Below are positions 1-7,885 of a DNA stretch of 18,873 bases, piece by piece; position 1 is the first letter of the stretch, and every line of letters starts with the position of its first letter. Below the pieces are notes generated by a model. That model was given only the letters and a program-made list of their open reading frames with translations. It searched no databases and was not told the DNA's origin. The translations under genes and the position numbers were made by a program. The stretch is from positions 1-18,873 of the forward strand of contig JAIVHA010000130.1 in the NCBI GenBank assembly GCA_020201295.1. Reading direction: 5' to 3'. Origin of the DNA: Lysobacteraceae bacterium (GTDB lineage Bacteria > Pseudomonadota > Gammaproteobacteria > DSM-19610).

Positions 1-3000
1 GTGGTCATCACCCCCGACATGCGTTCCGCCGAGGCCTTGCAGGAACAGGTCCGCTTTTTCGCCCCCGACGAAAGCCTGCCGGTGTTCTGCTTCCCCGACT
101 GGGAAACATTGCCCTACGACAGTTTCTCGCCCCACCAGGACATCATTTCCGAACGCCTGACGGCCCTGCACCAATTACCCGGGCTCGCCCGGGGGGTCGT
201 GCTCATCCCCGTCGCCACCCTGTTGCAGCGGCTGGCGCCGCGCGCCTACCTGGACCAGCACAGCCTGTTGCTGGACAAGGGCAAGCGCCTCGATGTGCAG
301 GCCCTGCGCCTGCGCCTGGAGCAGGCCGGCTATGCCTGTGTGTCCCAGGTGATGGAACACGGGGAATTCGCGGTTCGCGGCTCGCTGCTGGACCTGTTTC
401 CCATGGGCAGCCCGGTTCCCTTCCGCATCGACCTGTTCGATGACGAGGTGGAATCCATCCGCACCTTCGATGCCGAGACCCAGCGTTCCCTGGAACAAGT
501 GGACGGGATCCGCATGCTGCCGGCCCGCGAGTTCCCCCTCGACGAGGCGGCCATCACCCGTTTCCGGTCCCAGTTCCGTATCCAGTTCGAGGGTGATCCC
601 CAGGCCAGCCTGATCTACCGCGATGTCAGCCAGGGGCTGGCGCCGGCAGGCATCGAGTACTACCTACCGCTGTTCTTCGAGGCCACCGCCACCCTGTTCG
701 ACTACCTGCCCGCCAACGCCCTGATGGTGAGCCTGCCCGATGCGGAAGAAGCCGCGGAACGCTTCTGGACCCAGACCGAGGAACGCTTCGAATCCCGCCG
801 TCATGACCGCGAGCGGCCCCTGTTACCGCCCGCGCGCCTGTTCCTCGATGTCGATGAACTGCGCCAGGCGGAAACCGCTCACGGCCGTATCCGCGTGCAG
901 CGCTTCGAACAGCTGCAGACCGGCCCGCATTGTCATAACTTCCCCACCACGGCCCTGCCGGAACTGCGCATCAAGGCGCGCGCCGAGCACCCGGCGGAAT
1001 CCCTGCAGCGTTTCCTGGAACAGTACCCGGGCCGGGTGCTGTTCAGCGCCGAATCCGCCGGTCGCCGTGAGACCCTGCGCGACCAGTTGCGCGACTTCGG
1101 CATCCGGGTCACGCCCGTGGACGACTGGCCGGCCTTCCTCGCCGGTGACGCCAACCTCGCCATTACCGTGGCGCCCCTGGAACAGGGCCTGCTGCTGGAA
1201 GCCCCGGCGCTGGCGATCGTGGCCGAACCGCAACTGTTCGGGGAACGGGCGGCGCAACGCCGCGCCCGCAAGCCGGTGGCGCGCGATGCCGATGTCATCA
1301 TCCAGAATCTCACCGACCTGCACGTGGGTGCGCCGGTGGTGCACGAGGATCATGGGGTGGGCCGTTTCCTGGGCCTGCAGAAACTCACGGTCGGCACCAA
1401 CGAGGCGGAATTCCTCACCCTGGAATACGCCGAGCAGGCCAAGCTCTATGTGCCGGTGGCCTCCCTGCACCTCATCAGCCGCTACACGGGCGCGGCACCG
1501 GAAAACGCGCCCCTGCACCGTCTCGGCAGCGAGCAGTGGGGCAAGGCGCGGCGCAAGGCGGCGGAACGAGTGCGTGACGTGGCGGCGGAACTGCTCGATA
1601 TCTATGCGCGGCGCGCCGCCCGCCAGGGCCACCGCTTCCAGCTCCACACGGATGAATACGCCGCCTTCGCCGCCACCTTCCCCTTCGAGGAGACCCCGGA
1701 CCAGCAGCGCGCCATCGAGGCGGTCATGGCGGACATGGCCGGCAGCCAGCCCATGGACCGGGTGGTATGCGGCGACGTGGGTTTCGGCAAGACCGAGGTG
1801 GCCATGCGCGCCGCCTTCATCGCCGCCCAGGACGGCAAGCAGGTGGCCCTGCTGGTGCCCACCACCCTGCTCGCCCAGCAGCATCACCAGAATTTCCTCG
1901 ACCGTTTCGCCGACTGGCCGGTGCGCATCGAGGTGTTGTCGCGCTTCCGCGGCAAGAAGGACACCGATGCCGTCATCGAGGGCCTGAAAAAAGGCACCGT
2001 GGACATCGTCATCGGCACCCACAAATTGCTGCAGGACGCGGTGAAGTTCAAGAACCTCGGCCTGGTGATCATCGACGAGGAACACCGCTTCGGCGTGCGC
2101 CAGAAAGAGGTCATGAAGGCCCTGCGTGCCGAGGTGGACATGCTCACCCTGACCGCCACGCCGATCCCGCGCACCCTGAACATGTCGCTCTCCGGCCTGC
2201 GCGACCTGTCCATCATCGCCACCCCGCCGGTACAGCGCCTGGCGGTGAAGACCTTCGTGGGCGAATGGGACAATAACACCATCCGCGAGGCCTGCTTGCG
2301 CGAGATCAAGCGCGGCGGCCAGGTCTACTTCCTGCACAACGAGGTGGAGAACATCGACCAGATCGCCCGCGAGCTGGGCGAGCTGGTACCCGAGGCCCAT
2401 ATCGCCATCGGCCACGGCCAGATGCGTGAGCGCGACCTGGAACAGGTGATGCTGGACTTCTATCATCGCCGCTTCAACCTGCTGGTGTGCACCACCATCA
2501 TCGAAAGCGGCATCGACGTACCCACCGCCAACACCATCATCATGAACCGCGCCGACAAGCTGGGCCTGGCGCAATTGCACCAGTTGCGCGGGCGCGTGGG
2601 CCGCTCCCATCACCGCGCCTACGCCTACCTGCTGGTGCCCGAACGCCGCGCCATGACCCCCGATGCCATCAAGCGCCTGGAGGCGGTGGAATCCCTGGAA
2701 GATCTGGGTGCCGGCTTCACCCTGGCCACCCACGACCTGGAGATCCGCGGCGCCGGCGAGCTGCTGGGCGATGAACAAAGCGGGCAGATCGCCGAGATCG
2801 GCTTCAGCCTCTACACCGAACTGCTGGAGCGCGCCGTGCAGGCCCTCAAGGCCGGCAAGCAGCCGGAGCTGGACAAACCGCTGGAACACGGCCCGGAGGT
2901 GGACCTGCAAGTGCCGGCGCTCATCCCCGACGACTACCTGCCCGACGTGCACAGCCGGCTGGTGCTCTACAAGCGCATCGCCAGCGCTGTCGATGAGGCC

Positions 3001-3336
3001 GGGCTGCGTGAATTGCAGGTGGAAATGATCGACCGCTTTGGCCTGTTGCCCGCACCGGTCAAACAACTGTTCCTGGTCACCGAACTGAAACTGCGCGCGG
3101 CGCCCATGGGTATCCGCAAGATCGAGGTCGGGCCGCAGGGCGGCCGCCTGGTATTCGGCTCCGAACCCAATGTGGATCCCATGCAGATCGTGCGCCTGAT
3201 CCAGACACGCCCCCAGCAGTACAAGCTGGATGGCAACGAGAAATTGCGCTTCCTGGGGGATTTCACCGACAATGAGACCCGTGTGCAGGCCGTGCGCGAC
3301 CTGCTGGATACCCTGGACGCGCCCAAGGCCGCCTGA
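1..3336 (+). CDS. mfd: Transcription-repair coupling factor Mfd (5' end cut by window)
   Basis: Mfd is the ATP-driven translocase that removes RNA polymerase stalled at DNA lesions and recruits UvrA for nucleotide excision repair. The 1111 visible residues align with the family from about residue 43 of the E. coli protein (1148 aa), so roughly 42 N-terminal residues lie outside the window; the GTG at position 1 is an internal valine codon. Visible in order: the UvrB-homology module (NWETLPYDSFSPHQD-like stretch near residue 35), the CarD-like RNA polymerase interaction domain (about 440-500), Walker A GDVGFGKTE (591-599), DEEH box (692-695), TATPIPRTLN, the TRG/motif VI region ending HQLRGRVGRS, and the C-terminal regulatory domain with LIPDDYLPDVHSRL. 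The frame is intact and ends in TGA. csiV follows after 16 bp and is probably cotranscribed. Identity is certain from end-to-end motif conservation. Confidence 0.98.
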   Translation: MVITPDMRSAEALQEQVRFFAPDESLPVFCFPDWETLPYDSFSPHQDIISERLTALHQLPGLARGVVLIPVATLLQRLAPRAYLDQHSLLLDKGKRLDVQALRLRLEQAGYACVSQVMEHGEFAVRGSLLDLFPMGSPVPFRIDLFDDEVESIRTFDAETQRSLEQVDGIRMLPAREFPLDEAAITRFRSQFRIQFEGDPQASLIYRDVSQGLAPAGIEYYLPLFFEATATLFDYLPANALMVSLPDAEEAAERFWTQTEERFESRRHDRERPLLPPARLFLDVDELRQAETAHGRIRVQRFEQLQTGPHCHNFPTTALPELRIKARAEHPAESLQRFLEQYPGRVLFSAESAGRRETLRDQLRDFGIRVTPVDDWPAFLAGDANLAITVAPLEQGLLLEAPALAIVAEPQLFGERAAQRRARKPVARDADVIIQNLTDLHVGAPVVHEDHGVGRFLGLQKLTVGTNEAEFLTLEYAEQAKLYVPVASLHLISRYTGAAPENAPLHRLGSEQWGKARRKAAERVRDVAAELLDIYARRAARQGHRFQLHTDEYAAFAATFPFEETPDQQRAIEAVMADMAGSQPMDRVVCGDVGFGKTEVAMRAAFIAAQDGKQVALLVPTTLLAQQHHQNFLDRFADWPVRIEVLSRFRGKKDTDAVIEGLKKGTVDIVIGTHKLLQDAVKFKNLGLVIIDEEHRFGVRQKEVMKALRAEVDMLTLTATPIPRTLNMSLSGLRDLSIIATPPVQRLAVKTFVGEWDNNTIREACLREIKRGGQVYFLHNEVENIDQIARELGELVPEAHIAIGHGQMRERDLEQVMLDFYHRRFNLLVCTTIIESGIDVPTANTIIMNRADKLGLAQLHQLRGRVGRSHHRAYAYLLVPERRAMTPDAIKRLEAVESLEDLGAGFTLATHDLEIRGAGELLGDEQSGQIAEIGFSLYTELLERAVQALKAGKQPELDKPLEHGPEVDLQVPALIPDDYLPDVHSRLVLYKRIASAVDEAGLRELQVEMIDRFGLLPAPVKQLFLVTELKLRAAPMGIRKIEVGPQGGRLVFGSEPNVDPMQIVRLIQTRPQQYKLDGNEKLRFLGDFTDNETRVQAVRDLLDTLDAPKAA

Positions 3337-3352
3337 CCGGAACCCGATACCG

Positions 3353-4000
3353 ATGCGCAAACCAATGCTGCACTACCTGCTCTTGCTACTGACGCTGCTG
3401 GCCGGAGGGACGGCCCTGGGAGAGGAAGCCGGTCGCCAGTTCGATATCGAGGTGGTCATTTTTGCCCACATCAATGCCTATGATGGAGGCGAGGCCTGGC
3501 CACGGGATGAAGGTCACGGTTTTTCGCCAAGCGCTGCGGAGGCGCGATCCCTGGATGAGGTGATGGCGGTATTGCCCGAACCCCTCGAGCAGGATGCCGA
3601 CTGGCAGGCCCTGCCGAACAGCGCGCGCAAACTGACGGCCGTGGCCGAAGCCCTGCGACGTAGCGGCAACTACCGTCCCCTGGCCCACCTGCACTGGCGC
3701 CAGGCGCTGATGGAGCCCGCCGTTGCGCAGTCCATCGATATCGCAGCGCTGAGCGGTGCTGCGGGAGACCGGGCCACACCCCGGGTGGAAGGCAGCCTGC
3801 GCCTGTCGGTGGCCCGCTACCTGCACCTGGAAACCGACCTGCGCCTGGTGGCGGACGATCGCTACCTGCTGCAGGACAGCCAGGCCGCAGTCTATAGTCT
3901 GCGCCAGAGCCGCCGCATGCGCAGCGGCGAACTGCACTACATCGATCACCCACGCCTGGGCGTGCTGGCGCTGATCACACCCTACACGCCCACGGACTAG
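3353..4000 (+). CDS. csiV: CsiV family periplasmic protein
   Basis: CsiV (cell shape integrity in Vibrio) is a periplasmic peptidoglycan-binding protein that activates LpoA-dependent PBP1a in Vibrio cholerae; the function here is inferred from the family. The 215-residue product has a Sec signal peptide (basic MRKP, then a Leu-rich core to about residue 17, likely cleaved after TALG at 20-23). The mature protein opens with the family signature FDIEVVIFAH (30-39) and closes with RRMRSGELHYIDHPRLGVLA (187-206), both typical of CsiV. ATG 3353 was chosen because it gives a proper basic n-region; longer reading frames run back into mfd. It lies 16 bp after mfd, and mfd-csiV is a recurring gammaproteobacterial pair. 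Its TAG stop shares all four bases of CTAG (3997-4000) with the stop of the convergent phosphorylase gene. Confidence 0.87.
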   Translation: MRKPMLHYLLLLLTLLAGGTALGEEAGRQFDIEVVIFAHINAYDGGEAWPRDEGHGFSPSAAEARSLDEVMAVLPEPLEQDADWQALPNSARKLTAVAEALRRSGNYRPLAHLHWRQALMEPAVAQSIDIAALSGAAGDRATPRVEGSLRLSVARYLHLETDLRLVADDRYLLQDSQAAVYSLRQSRRMRSGELHYIDHPRLGVLALITPYTPTD

Positions 4001-4746
4001 TTCCCGCACATGCCCGGAATGGCCTGCTCCAGCAGGGTGCGCACCTTGAGCATGCCGTTTTTCAGGTTGGCATCGATACTTTCCAGGCTGATGGGGCCCG
4101 CGCCACGGCCGGCCGCCCAGTTGGCCACCACCGAGCAGGCGCAGTAGCAAAGCCCCAACTCCCGCGCCAGGGCCGCTTCCGGCATGCCGGTCATGCCCAC
4201 CAGGTCGCAACCGTCCCGCTCCAGACGATTGATCTCGGCAGCGGTCTCCAGGCGCGGGCCCTGGGTGGCCCCGTAGGTTCCGTCCTCCACCGCGCCCAGT
4301 TCCAGGTCACGGGCCACCTGGATGAGATGGCCGCGCAACTCACCGCAATAGGGTTCGGTGAAATCGATATGGGTGACGTTGCTCAGGTCATCCTCGAAAA
4401 AAGTCTGGGCGCGGCCGTAGGTGTAGTCGATGATCTGATCGGGGAAGGCGATGCGGCCCGGCACCATGTCCGGACGGATACCGCCAACGGCCGCCACGGC
4501 GATCACCCGCCGCACGCCCATGTCCTGCAGCGCCCAGAGATTGGCCTGGTAGTTCACACGGTGGGGCGGAATGGTGTGACCGGAACCATGGCGGGCAAGA
4601 AACACCACCTCGGTACCGCAGAAATCCCCATGGATGAACGGAGCGGATGGTTCACCATAGGGGGTACGGCGCATCTCGCGGCGGGCGATGTTGAGACCGT
4701 TCAGCGTGGTAAGACCGGTACCGCCGATAATCGCTAGATCAGACAT
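3997..4746 (-). CDS. mtnP: S-methyl-5'-thioinosine phosphorylase (MTAP/PNP family 2)
   Basis: This enzyme phosphorolytically cleaves methylthioinosine, a polyamine-pathway by-product after deamination, to hypoxanthine and methylthioribose-1-phosphate. The 249-residue protein has the GGTG phosphate loop (8-11), ARHG (51-54), PHRVNY (61-66), QGPRLET (162-168) and GMTGMPEAALARE (184-196). The GMTGMPE version resembles the Pseudomonas methylthioinosine enzyme rather than adenosine-specific MTAP, but I cannot prove specificity from sequence. AGGA lies 9 nt before ATG 4746. The upstream phosphoribosyltransferase gene ends 19 bp away, and its substrate is the hypoxanthine this enzyme releases, which supports the methylthioinosine assignment. 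An alternative is S-methyl-5'-thioadenosine phosphorylase. The stop codon shares CTAG with csiV. Confidence 0.88.
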   Translation of the reverse strand: MSDLAIIGGTGLTTLNGLNIARREMRRTPYGEPSAPFIHGDFCGTEVVFLARHGSGHTIPPHRVNYQANLWALQDMGVRRVIAVAAVGGIRPDMVPGRIAFPDQIIDYTYGRAQTFFEDDLSNVTHIDFTEPYCGELRGHLIQVARDLELGAVEDGTYGATQGPRLETAAEINRLERDGCDLVGMTGMPEAALARELGLCYCACSVVANWAAGRGAGPISLESIDANLKNGMLKVRTLLEQAIPGMCGN

Positions 4747-4765
4747 GCAGCTTTATCCTGTGTGT

Positions 4766-5320
4766 TCAATGACCGCGTACGGCGTAGATGCCGGGCAGGT
4801 TGCGGTGGTAACCCTTGTAGTCCATGCCCTGGCCGAAGACGTAACGGTCTTCCACCACCAGGCCGTGAAAATCCGCCTTCAAACCCGGCACCCGCCGGTC
4901 ATGATGCTTGTCCACCAGCACCACGCTGTAGACCGCGGCCGCGCCTTCCTGGCGGCAGTAATCGAGAATGGCCGCCAGGGTATGGCCCTCGTCGAGAATG
5001 TCATCCACCACCGCCACCACGCGCCCTTTCAGCGGGGTTTGCGGCCGGGCGATCCATTGCAGGTCGCGGCCGCGGGTTTCGCCGCGGTAGCGGGTGGCGT
5101 GCAGGTAATCGACCTCCAGCGGGAAATCCAGCCTGGTCAGTAATTGTCCTGCGGGAACGATGGCGCCGGTGAGCACGCACAGAAACAGGGGATTGTCTGC
5201 CGCCATGCAGGCACTGATGCGCCGGGCAAGATCCTCGAAGGCAGCCTCCACCTCGCTGGCGCTGTAGAGTTCATCGGCCTCCTGCAATACCTGCCGGGCC
5301 TGCTCGAGAGAATCGCTCAT
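4766..5320 (-). CDS. hpt: Hypoxanthine-guanine phosphoribosyltransferase
   Basis: It transfers phosphoribose from PRPP to hypoxanthine or guanine, giving IMP or GMP, in the cytoplasm. The 184-residue protein is a type I phosphoribosyltransferase: the PRPP loop VVAVVDDILDEGHTL is at 101-115, and the C-terminal VEDRYVFGQGMDYKGYHRN motif (about 155-174) is typical of the proteobacterial hypoxanthine-guanine group. The start is ATG 5320 (MSDSLEQAR), as in relatives; the same frame stays open to 5398, but that extension would translate the palindromic repeat and is not believed. No good Shine-Dalgarno sequence is visible before 5320. It is the first gene of a two-gene unit with the phosphorylase (gap 19 bp). 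Confidence 0.92.
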   Translation of the reverse strand: MSDSLEQARQVLQEADELYSASEVEAAFEDLARRISACMAADNPLFLCVLTGAIVPAGQLLTRLDFPLEVDYLHATRYRGETRGRDLQWIARPQTPLKGRVVAVVDDILDEGHTLAAILDYCRQEGAAAVYSVVLVDKHHDRRVPGLKADFHGLVVEDRYVFGQGMDYKGYHRNLPGIYAVRGH

Positions 5321-5358
5321 GAAAAAACCGTGTGCATGGGGGTCTGCCGGACTTGATG

Positions 5359-5438
5359 GCCACGGAAGCACACGGAAAAACACGGAACAAAAACACATGG
5401 ATGCTGTTTTTCCGTGTCATTCCGTGTAGTTCCGTGGC
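5359..5438. repeat. Palindromic repeat made of CACGGAA heptamers at 10-bp period
   Basis: The left arm has CACGGAA starting at 5361, 5371 and 5381; the right arm has the inverted TTCCGTG starting at 5410, 5420 and 5430. The two groups mirror each other around an AT-rich centre (about 5388-5409), bounded by GCCACGGAA (5359) and TTCCGTGGC (5438). It lies between the DsrE-like gene (upstream) and hpt. RNA from either strand could fold, so it may act as a terminator or mRNA-stabilising element; the exact helical spacing would also suit a protein-binding array. Similar repeats are scattered in environmental proteobacterial genomes, but that is recollection, not a search. Confidence 0.85.
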
Positions 5439-5472
5439 GATAACAACAGATTAATATCATGTTGAAGGAGTA

Positions 5473-5841
5473 CTAGTAGGTGAAGGTTACGGTGTTGTCG
5501 TCCATGGCTTCGCTGATGATATAGGCGCCGCCCACGGTTTCGTCGATTTCTGCAATCAGTTCGTCGCCCCAGAGTTCCAGGGTCGGGGTGCAGACCTTGA
5601 ACTTGACGCCGGCTTCATGGGCATCCTTGATGTAGTCGTAGACAGTGCGCTCGGTACCCTGCTTCAGCACGATGCCCTCCGCCACCCCGGCCTTGGCCAG
5701 TTCGCCCGCGCGCCCCGTCAACACGATCTCCACGTCATACTCCATGGCCGCCGCAACCGTCGCCTGGAAGAAGGGCGCGCCCAGTTCCGTGGGGTTGGCC
5801 GGATCCGTATTGACCATAATGATCAGCAGTTTATCGGCCAT
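5473..5841 (-). CDS. DsrE/DsrF-like family protein
   Basis: A 122-residue single-domain protein of the DsrE fold. It begins KLLIIMVNTDPANP and has the small-molecule pocket pattern of a glycine-rich strand-helix unit (VEIVLTGRAGELAKAG, 37-52) and a late conserved cysteine, C84, in KVCTPTLELWGDE. Members include sulfur-trafficking proteins (DsrE, TusD) and many uncharacterised stand-alone copies. None of the usual partners (dsrF, dsrH, tusA, rhodanese) is adjacent, so a sulfur-relay role is possible but not shown. GGAG lies about 8 nt before ATG 5841 and a TATAAT box is found 33 bp upstream, so it probably has its own promoter. The general fold assignment is fairly sure; the function is unknown. 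Confidence 0.8.
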   Translation of the reverse strand: MADKLLIIMVNTDPANPTELGAPFFQATVAAAMEYDVEIVLTGRAGELAKAGVAEGIVLKQGTERTVYDYIKDAHEAGVKFKVCTPTLELWGDELIAEIDETVGGAYIISEAMDDNTVTFTY

Positions 5842-5873
5842 GTCACCATCTCCATCCGGATTGCGTTCGGGCG

Positions 5874-5902
5874 ATTATAGAGACCTGCAAGGGACAGTAC
5901 CA
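5874..5902 (-). promoter_or_regulatory. Putative sigma-70 promoter of the DsrE-like gene
   Basis: On the minus strand a perfect TATAAT (5879 to 5874) is preceded at 17 bp by TGGTAC (5902-5897), a poor -35. It lies in the 93-bp gap after nagZ and would give a leader of about 25 nt carrying the GGAG site of the DsrE-like gene. It is supported only by the -10 match. Confidence 0.4.
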
Positions 5903-5934
5903 CCGCCCCGGCAAGGCTGGCCTGGTTGCCGTTG

Positions 5935-6984
5935 CTACAAATCCATGTCCAGCATGGGTTCGGGATCACAGGACTGCACCGCGGCCACGGCGATGCGCCA
6001 TTCTTCACTGGCCCGCAGGGCCGGCAGACCCCGCTCTTCTCCGCTGCCGTGCAGGCGCGCCAGGCGCATCATGGCCGCAGGGTCATGGTAGTCCCGCAAG
6101 GATTCCACCACCTGGCGCGCCTGTTCCGGTGCGTTGCAAACCAGCACCATATCACAGCCGGCGCCCAGGGCCGTCCGCGCCCGCGCGGGATAATCCCCCG
6201 CGCAGGCCGCCGCCTTCATGTTCAAATCGTCGCTGAAGATCGCTCCCTGGAAACCCAGGCGTTCGCGCAGCACGGTACGCAGCCAGAAGGGAGAAAAACC
6301 GGCGGCGCGGGAATCGCAGTCGCGGTAGATCACATGCGCGGCCATCATGGCCTTCATGCCCTGGTGGGCGAGACGCTCGAAGGGCAGCAGGTCATCGAAC
6401 TCCAGTTCCGCGAACGGTCGCTCGTCGATGGGCAATTCGTGATGGGAATCGGCCACCACGGCGCCATGGCCCGGGAAGTGCTTGCCCGTGGCGGCCATGC
6501 CGGCCTCTCCCATGCCGCGCTGGTAGGCCTGGGCCAGTTCCGCCACCACTTCTGGCTTGCGATGAAAGGCACGATCCCCGATTACCGTGGAAACCCCGTA
6601 ATCCAGGTCCAGCACTGGCGCGAAACTGATATCGATGCCGATGGCACGCAGTTCCGCCGCCATCAGCCAACCGCTGACCTCCGCCAGTTGCCGCGCCCGG
6701 CGCGGATCCTGGTCGAACAGTTCGCCCAGCCGTCGCGCCGGCGGCAGGCGGGTAAAACCGTCGCGGAAGCGTTGCACGCGACCACCCTCCTGGTCCACCG
6801 CCACCAGCAGACGCGGCGTACGCAAGGCATGGATGTCCGTCACCAGGGCAGCCACCTGCTCCGGGGAAACGAAATTGCGGCTGAACAGGATCACACCGCC
6901 CACGGCGGGCCGGCGCAGCAGTTCGCGCTCTGCCTCACTCAGGGCGGTGCCAGCCACGTCCAGCATTACCGGACCAAGACTCAA
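5935..6984 (-). CDS. nagZ: Beta-N-acetylhexosaminidase NagZ
   Basis: NagZ is a cytoplasmic family-3 glycoside hydrolase that removes GlcNAc from anhydro-muropeptides during peptidoglycan recycling. The 349-residue product matches E. coli NagZ throughout: GPVMLDV at the N-terminus, VGGVILFSRN (28-37), AVDQEGGRVQRFRDGFTRLP (62-81), KHFPGHG with the catalytic-loop histidine (168-174), and SDDLNM with the nucleophile aspartate (251-256). The start is taken as TTG 6984 because GGAG sits 7 nt upstream and E. coli NagZ begins at the equivalent residue; ATG 6966 has no ribosome site and would cut into the first strand. The frame extends to 7068 but there encodes a REP palindrome. The upstream neighbours are two peptide-type ABC permeases, consistent with a cell-wall recycling context. 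Confidence 0.95.
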   Translation of the reverse strand: MSLGPVMLDVAGTALSEAERELLRRPAVGGVILFSRNFVSPEQVAALVTDIHALRTPRLLVAVDQEGGRVQRFRDGFTRLPPARRLGELFDQDPRRARQLAEVSGWLMAAELRAIGIDISFAPVLDLDYGVSTVIGDRAFHRKPEVVAELAQAYQRGMGEAGMAATGKHFPGHGAVVADSHHELPIDERPFAELEFDDLLPFERLAHQGMKAMMAAHVIYRDCDSRAAGFSPFWLRTVLRERLGFQGAIFSDDLNMKAAACAGDYPARARTALGAGCDMVLVCNAPEQARQVVESLRDYHDPAAMMRLARLHGSGEERGLPALRASEEWRIAVAAVQSCDPEPMLDMDL

Positions 6985-7018
6985 TTCGGTTCTCCCATCC
7001 CAGAAAAAACGTTTCCCT

Positions 7019-7081
7019 GTAGGAGCGGCCTTTGGCCGCGAATGGGCAGCAAGATCATTCGCGGCCAAAGGCCGCTCCTAC
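7019..7081. repeat. REP palindrome, copy 1 (perfect 25-bp arms)
   Basis: Arms 7019-7043 and 7057-7081 are perfect inverted repeats beginning GTAGGAGCGGCC and ending GCGAAT, with a 13-nt spacer. It lies in the gap between the second permease gene and nagZ, with its edge 34 nt before the nagZ start. The sequence belongs to the GTAGGAGCGGCC-type REP family known from Pseudomonas and relatives. It could form a strong hairpin in a permease-nagZ transcript. Confidence 0.93.
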
Positions 7082-7093
7082 GGAAGACTCATC

Positions 7094-7885
7094 TCACCGG
7101 CTGCGCACATCCAGGTGATCCCGCAGCCGATCGCCCAGCAGGTTGACACTCATCACCACCAGCCACAAGGCGATGCCCGGTACCAATACCATGTGCGGCG
7201 CGACCAGCATGTAGCGGGTGCCGTCGCGGATCATGCTGCCCCAGGAGGCATCGGGCGGTTGCACACCCAGACCCAGGAAGGACAAGCCGGCCTCGGCGAT
7301 CACCACCGCCGCCACGCCAAAGGTGGCCTCGATAATCAATGGCGCGCTCATCAATGGCAACAGATGACGCACCAGGATGGTAGGCGTTCCGCTACCCAGG
7401 GCGCGTGCCGCCAGCACGTGGTCGCGATGCTTCAGGGATAATACCTGCGCGCGGCTCAGGCGGGCATAGCCTACCCAGCCCACCGCGCTCAGGGCAATCA
7501 CCACATTGTCCATGCCCGGGCCCAGCATGCCGGCCAGGGCAATGGCGAGCAGGATACCGGGAAAGGCCAGCATGATATCGACGACCTGGACCAGCAGGCG
7601 GTCCAGCCAGCCACCCAGGTAGGCGGCCAGGGTGCCCACCAGGGTGCCCAGCAGGGAGGAGACCAGCACCACCCAGAGCGCCACCCGGAAGGAGGTCTGC
7701 GCCCCCGCCAGCAGACGATCCACGAGCGGCCGTCCCAGGTCGTCATACCCCAGCCAGGAAGAGGCCGCGGGTGGTTGCAGGATGGACTCCAGTTCCATGA
7801 CATTGGGCTGCAGCGGCAGCAGTGGCGCGAACAGGCCCAGCAGCGCCCAGAGCAGGAGGACGGACAAGGCGATACGGTACAGCAT
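7094..7885 (-). CDS. ABC transporter permease, DppC/OppC type
   Basis: An inner-membrane subunit of a peptide/nickel-class ABC importer. The 263-residue protein has an N-terminal membrane segment (about 5-25), a short periplasmic loop with the SSWLGYDDLGRPLVDRLLAG signature (42-61), and four or five further hydrophobic segments. The EAA coupling loop is AARALGSGTPTILVRHLLP (about 159-177), followed by the DppC hallmark EAGLSFLGLGVQPPDASWG. ATG 7885 directly abuts the TGA of the upstream permease, so the two are translationally coupled. The protein is a little short for DppC (about 300) because the cytoplasmic N-terminal extension is missing. No ATP-binding subunit follows; nagZ does. Murein peptides are a plausible substrate from context, but oligopeptides in general cannot be excluded. 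Confidence 0.92.
   Translation of the reverse strand: MLYRIALSVLLLWALLGLFAPLLPLQPNVMELESILQPPAASSWLGYDDLGRPLVDRLLAGAQTSFRVALWVVLVSSLLGTLVGTLAAYLGGWLDRLLVQVVDIMLAFPGILLAIALAGMLGPGMDNVVIALSAVGWVGYARLSRAQVLSLKHRDHVLAARALGSGTPTILVRHLLPLMSAPLIIEATFGVAAVVIAEAGLSFLGLGVQPPDASWGSMIRDGTRYMLVAPHMVLVPGIALWLVVMSVNLLGDRLRDHLDVRSR

Noticed and set aside
1..3. GTG at position 1 as the true mfd start
   Set aside because: The residues align with about position 43 of Mfd in mid-strand, so the gene continues beyond the window edge.
823..3360. 845-codon open frame antisense to mfd
   Set aside because: It mirrors the codon structure of a GC-rich gene; its product is rich in His, Gln, Gly and Asp with no recognisable domain, while the sense strand encodes complete Mfd.
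5321..5398. N-terminal extension of hpt
   Set aside because: It would translate the CACGGAA palindrome, and the family starts at about MSDSLEQ.
5359..5438. CRISPR-like array
   Set aside because: The units are 7 bp with 3-bp gaps and mirrored orientation; there are no spacers of CRISPR length and no cas genes.
5926..7146. 406-codon plus-strand frame across nagZ
   Set aside because: Antisense shadow of nagZ; it translates both arms of REP copy 1, and the composition is low in hydrophobic structure.
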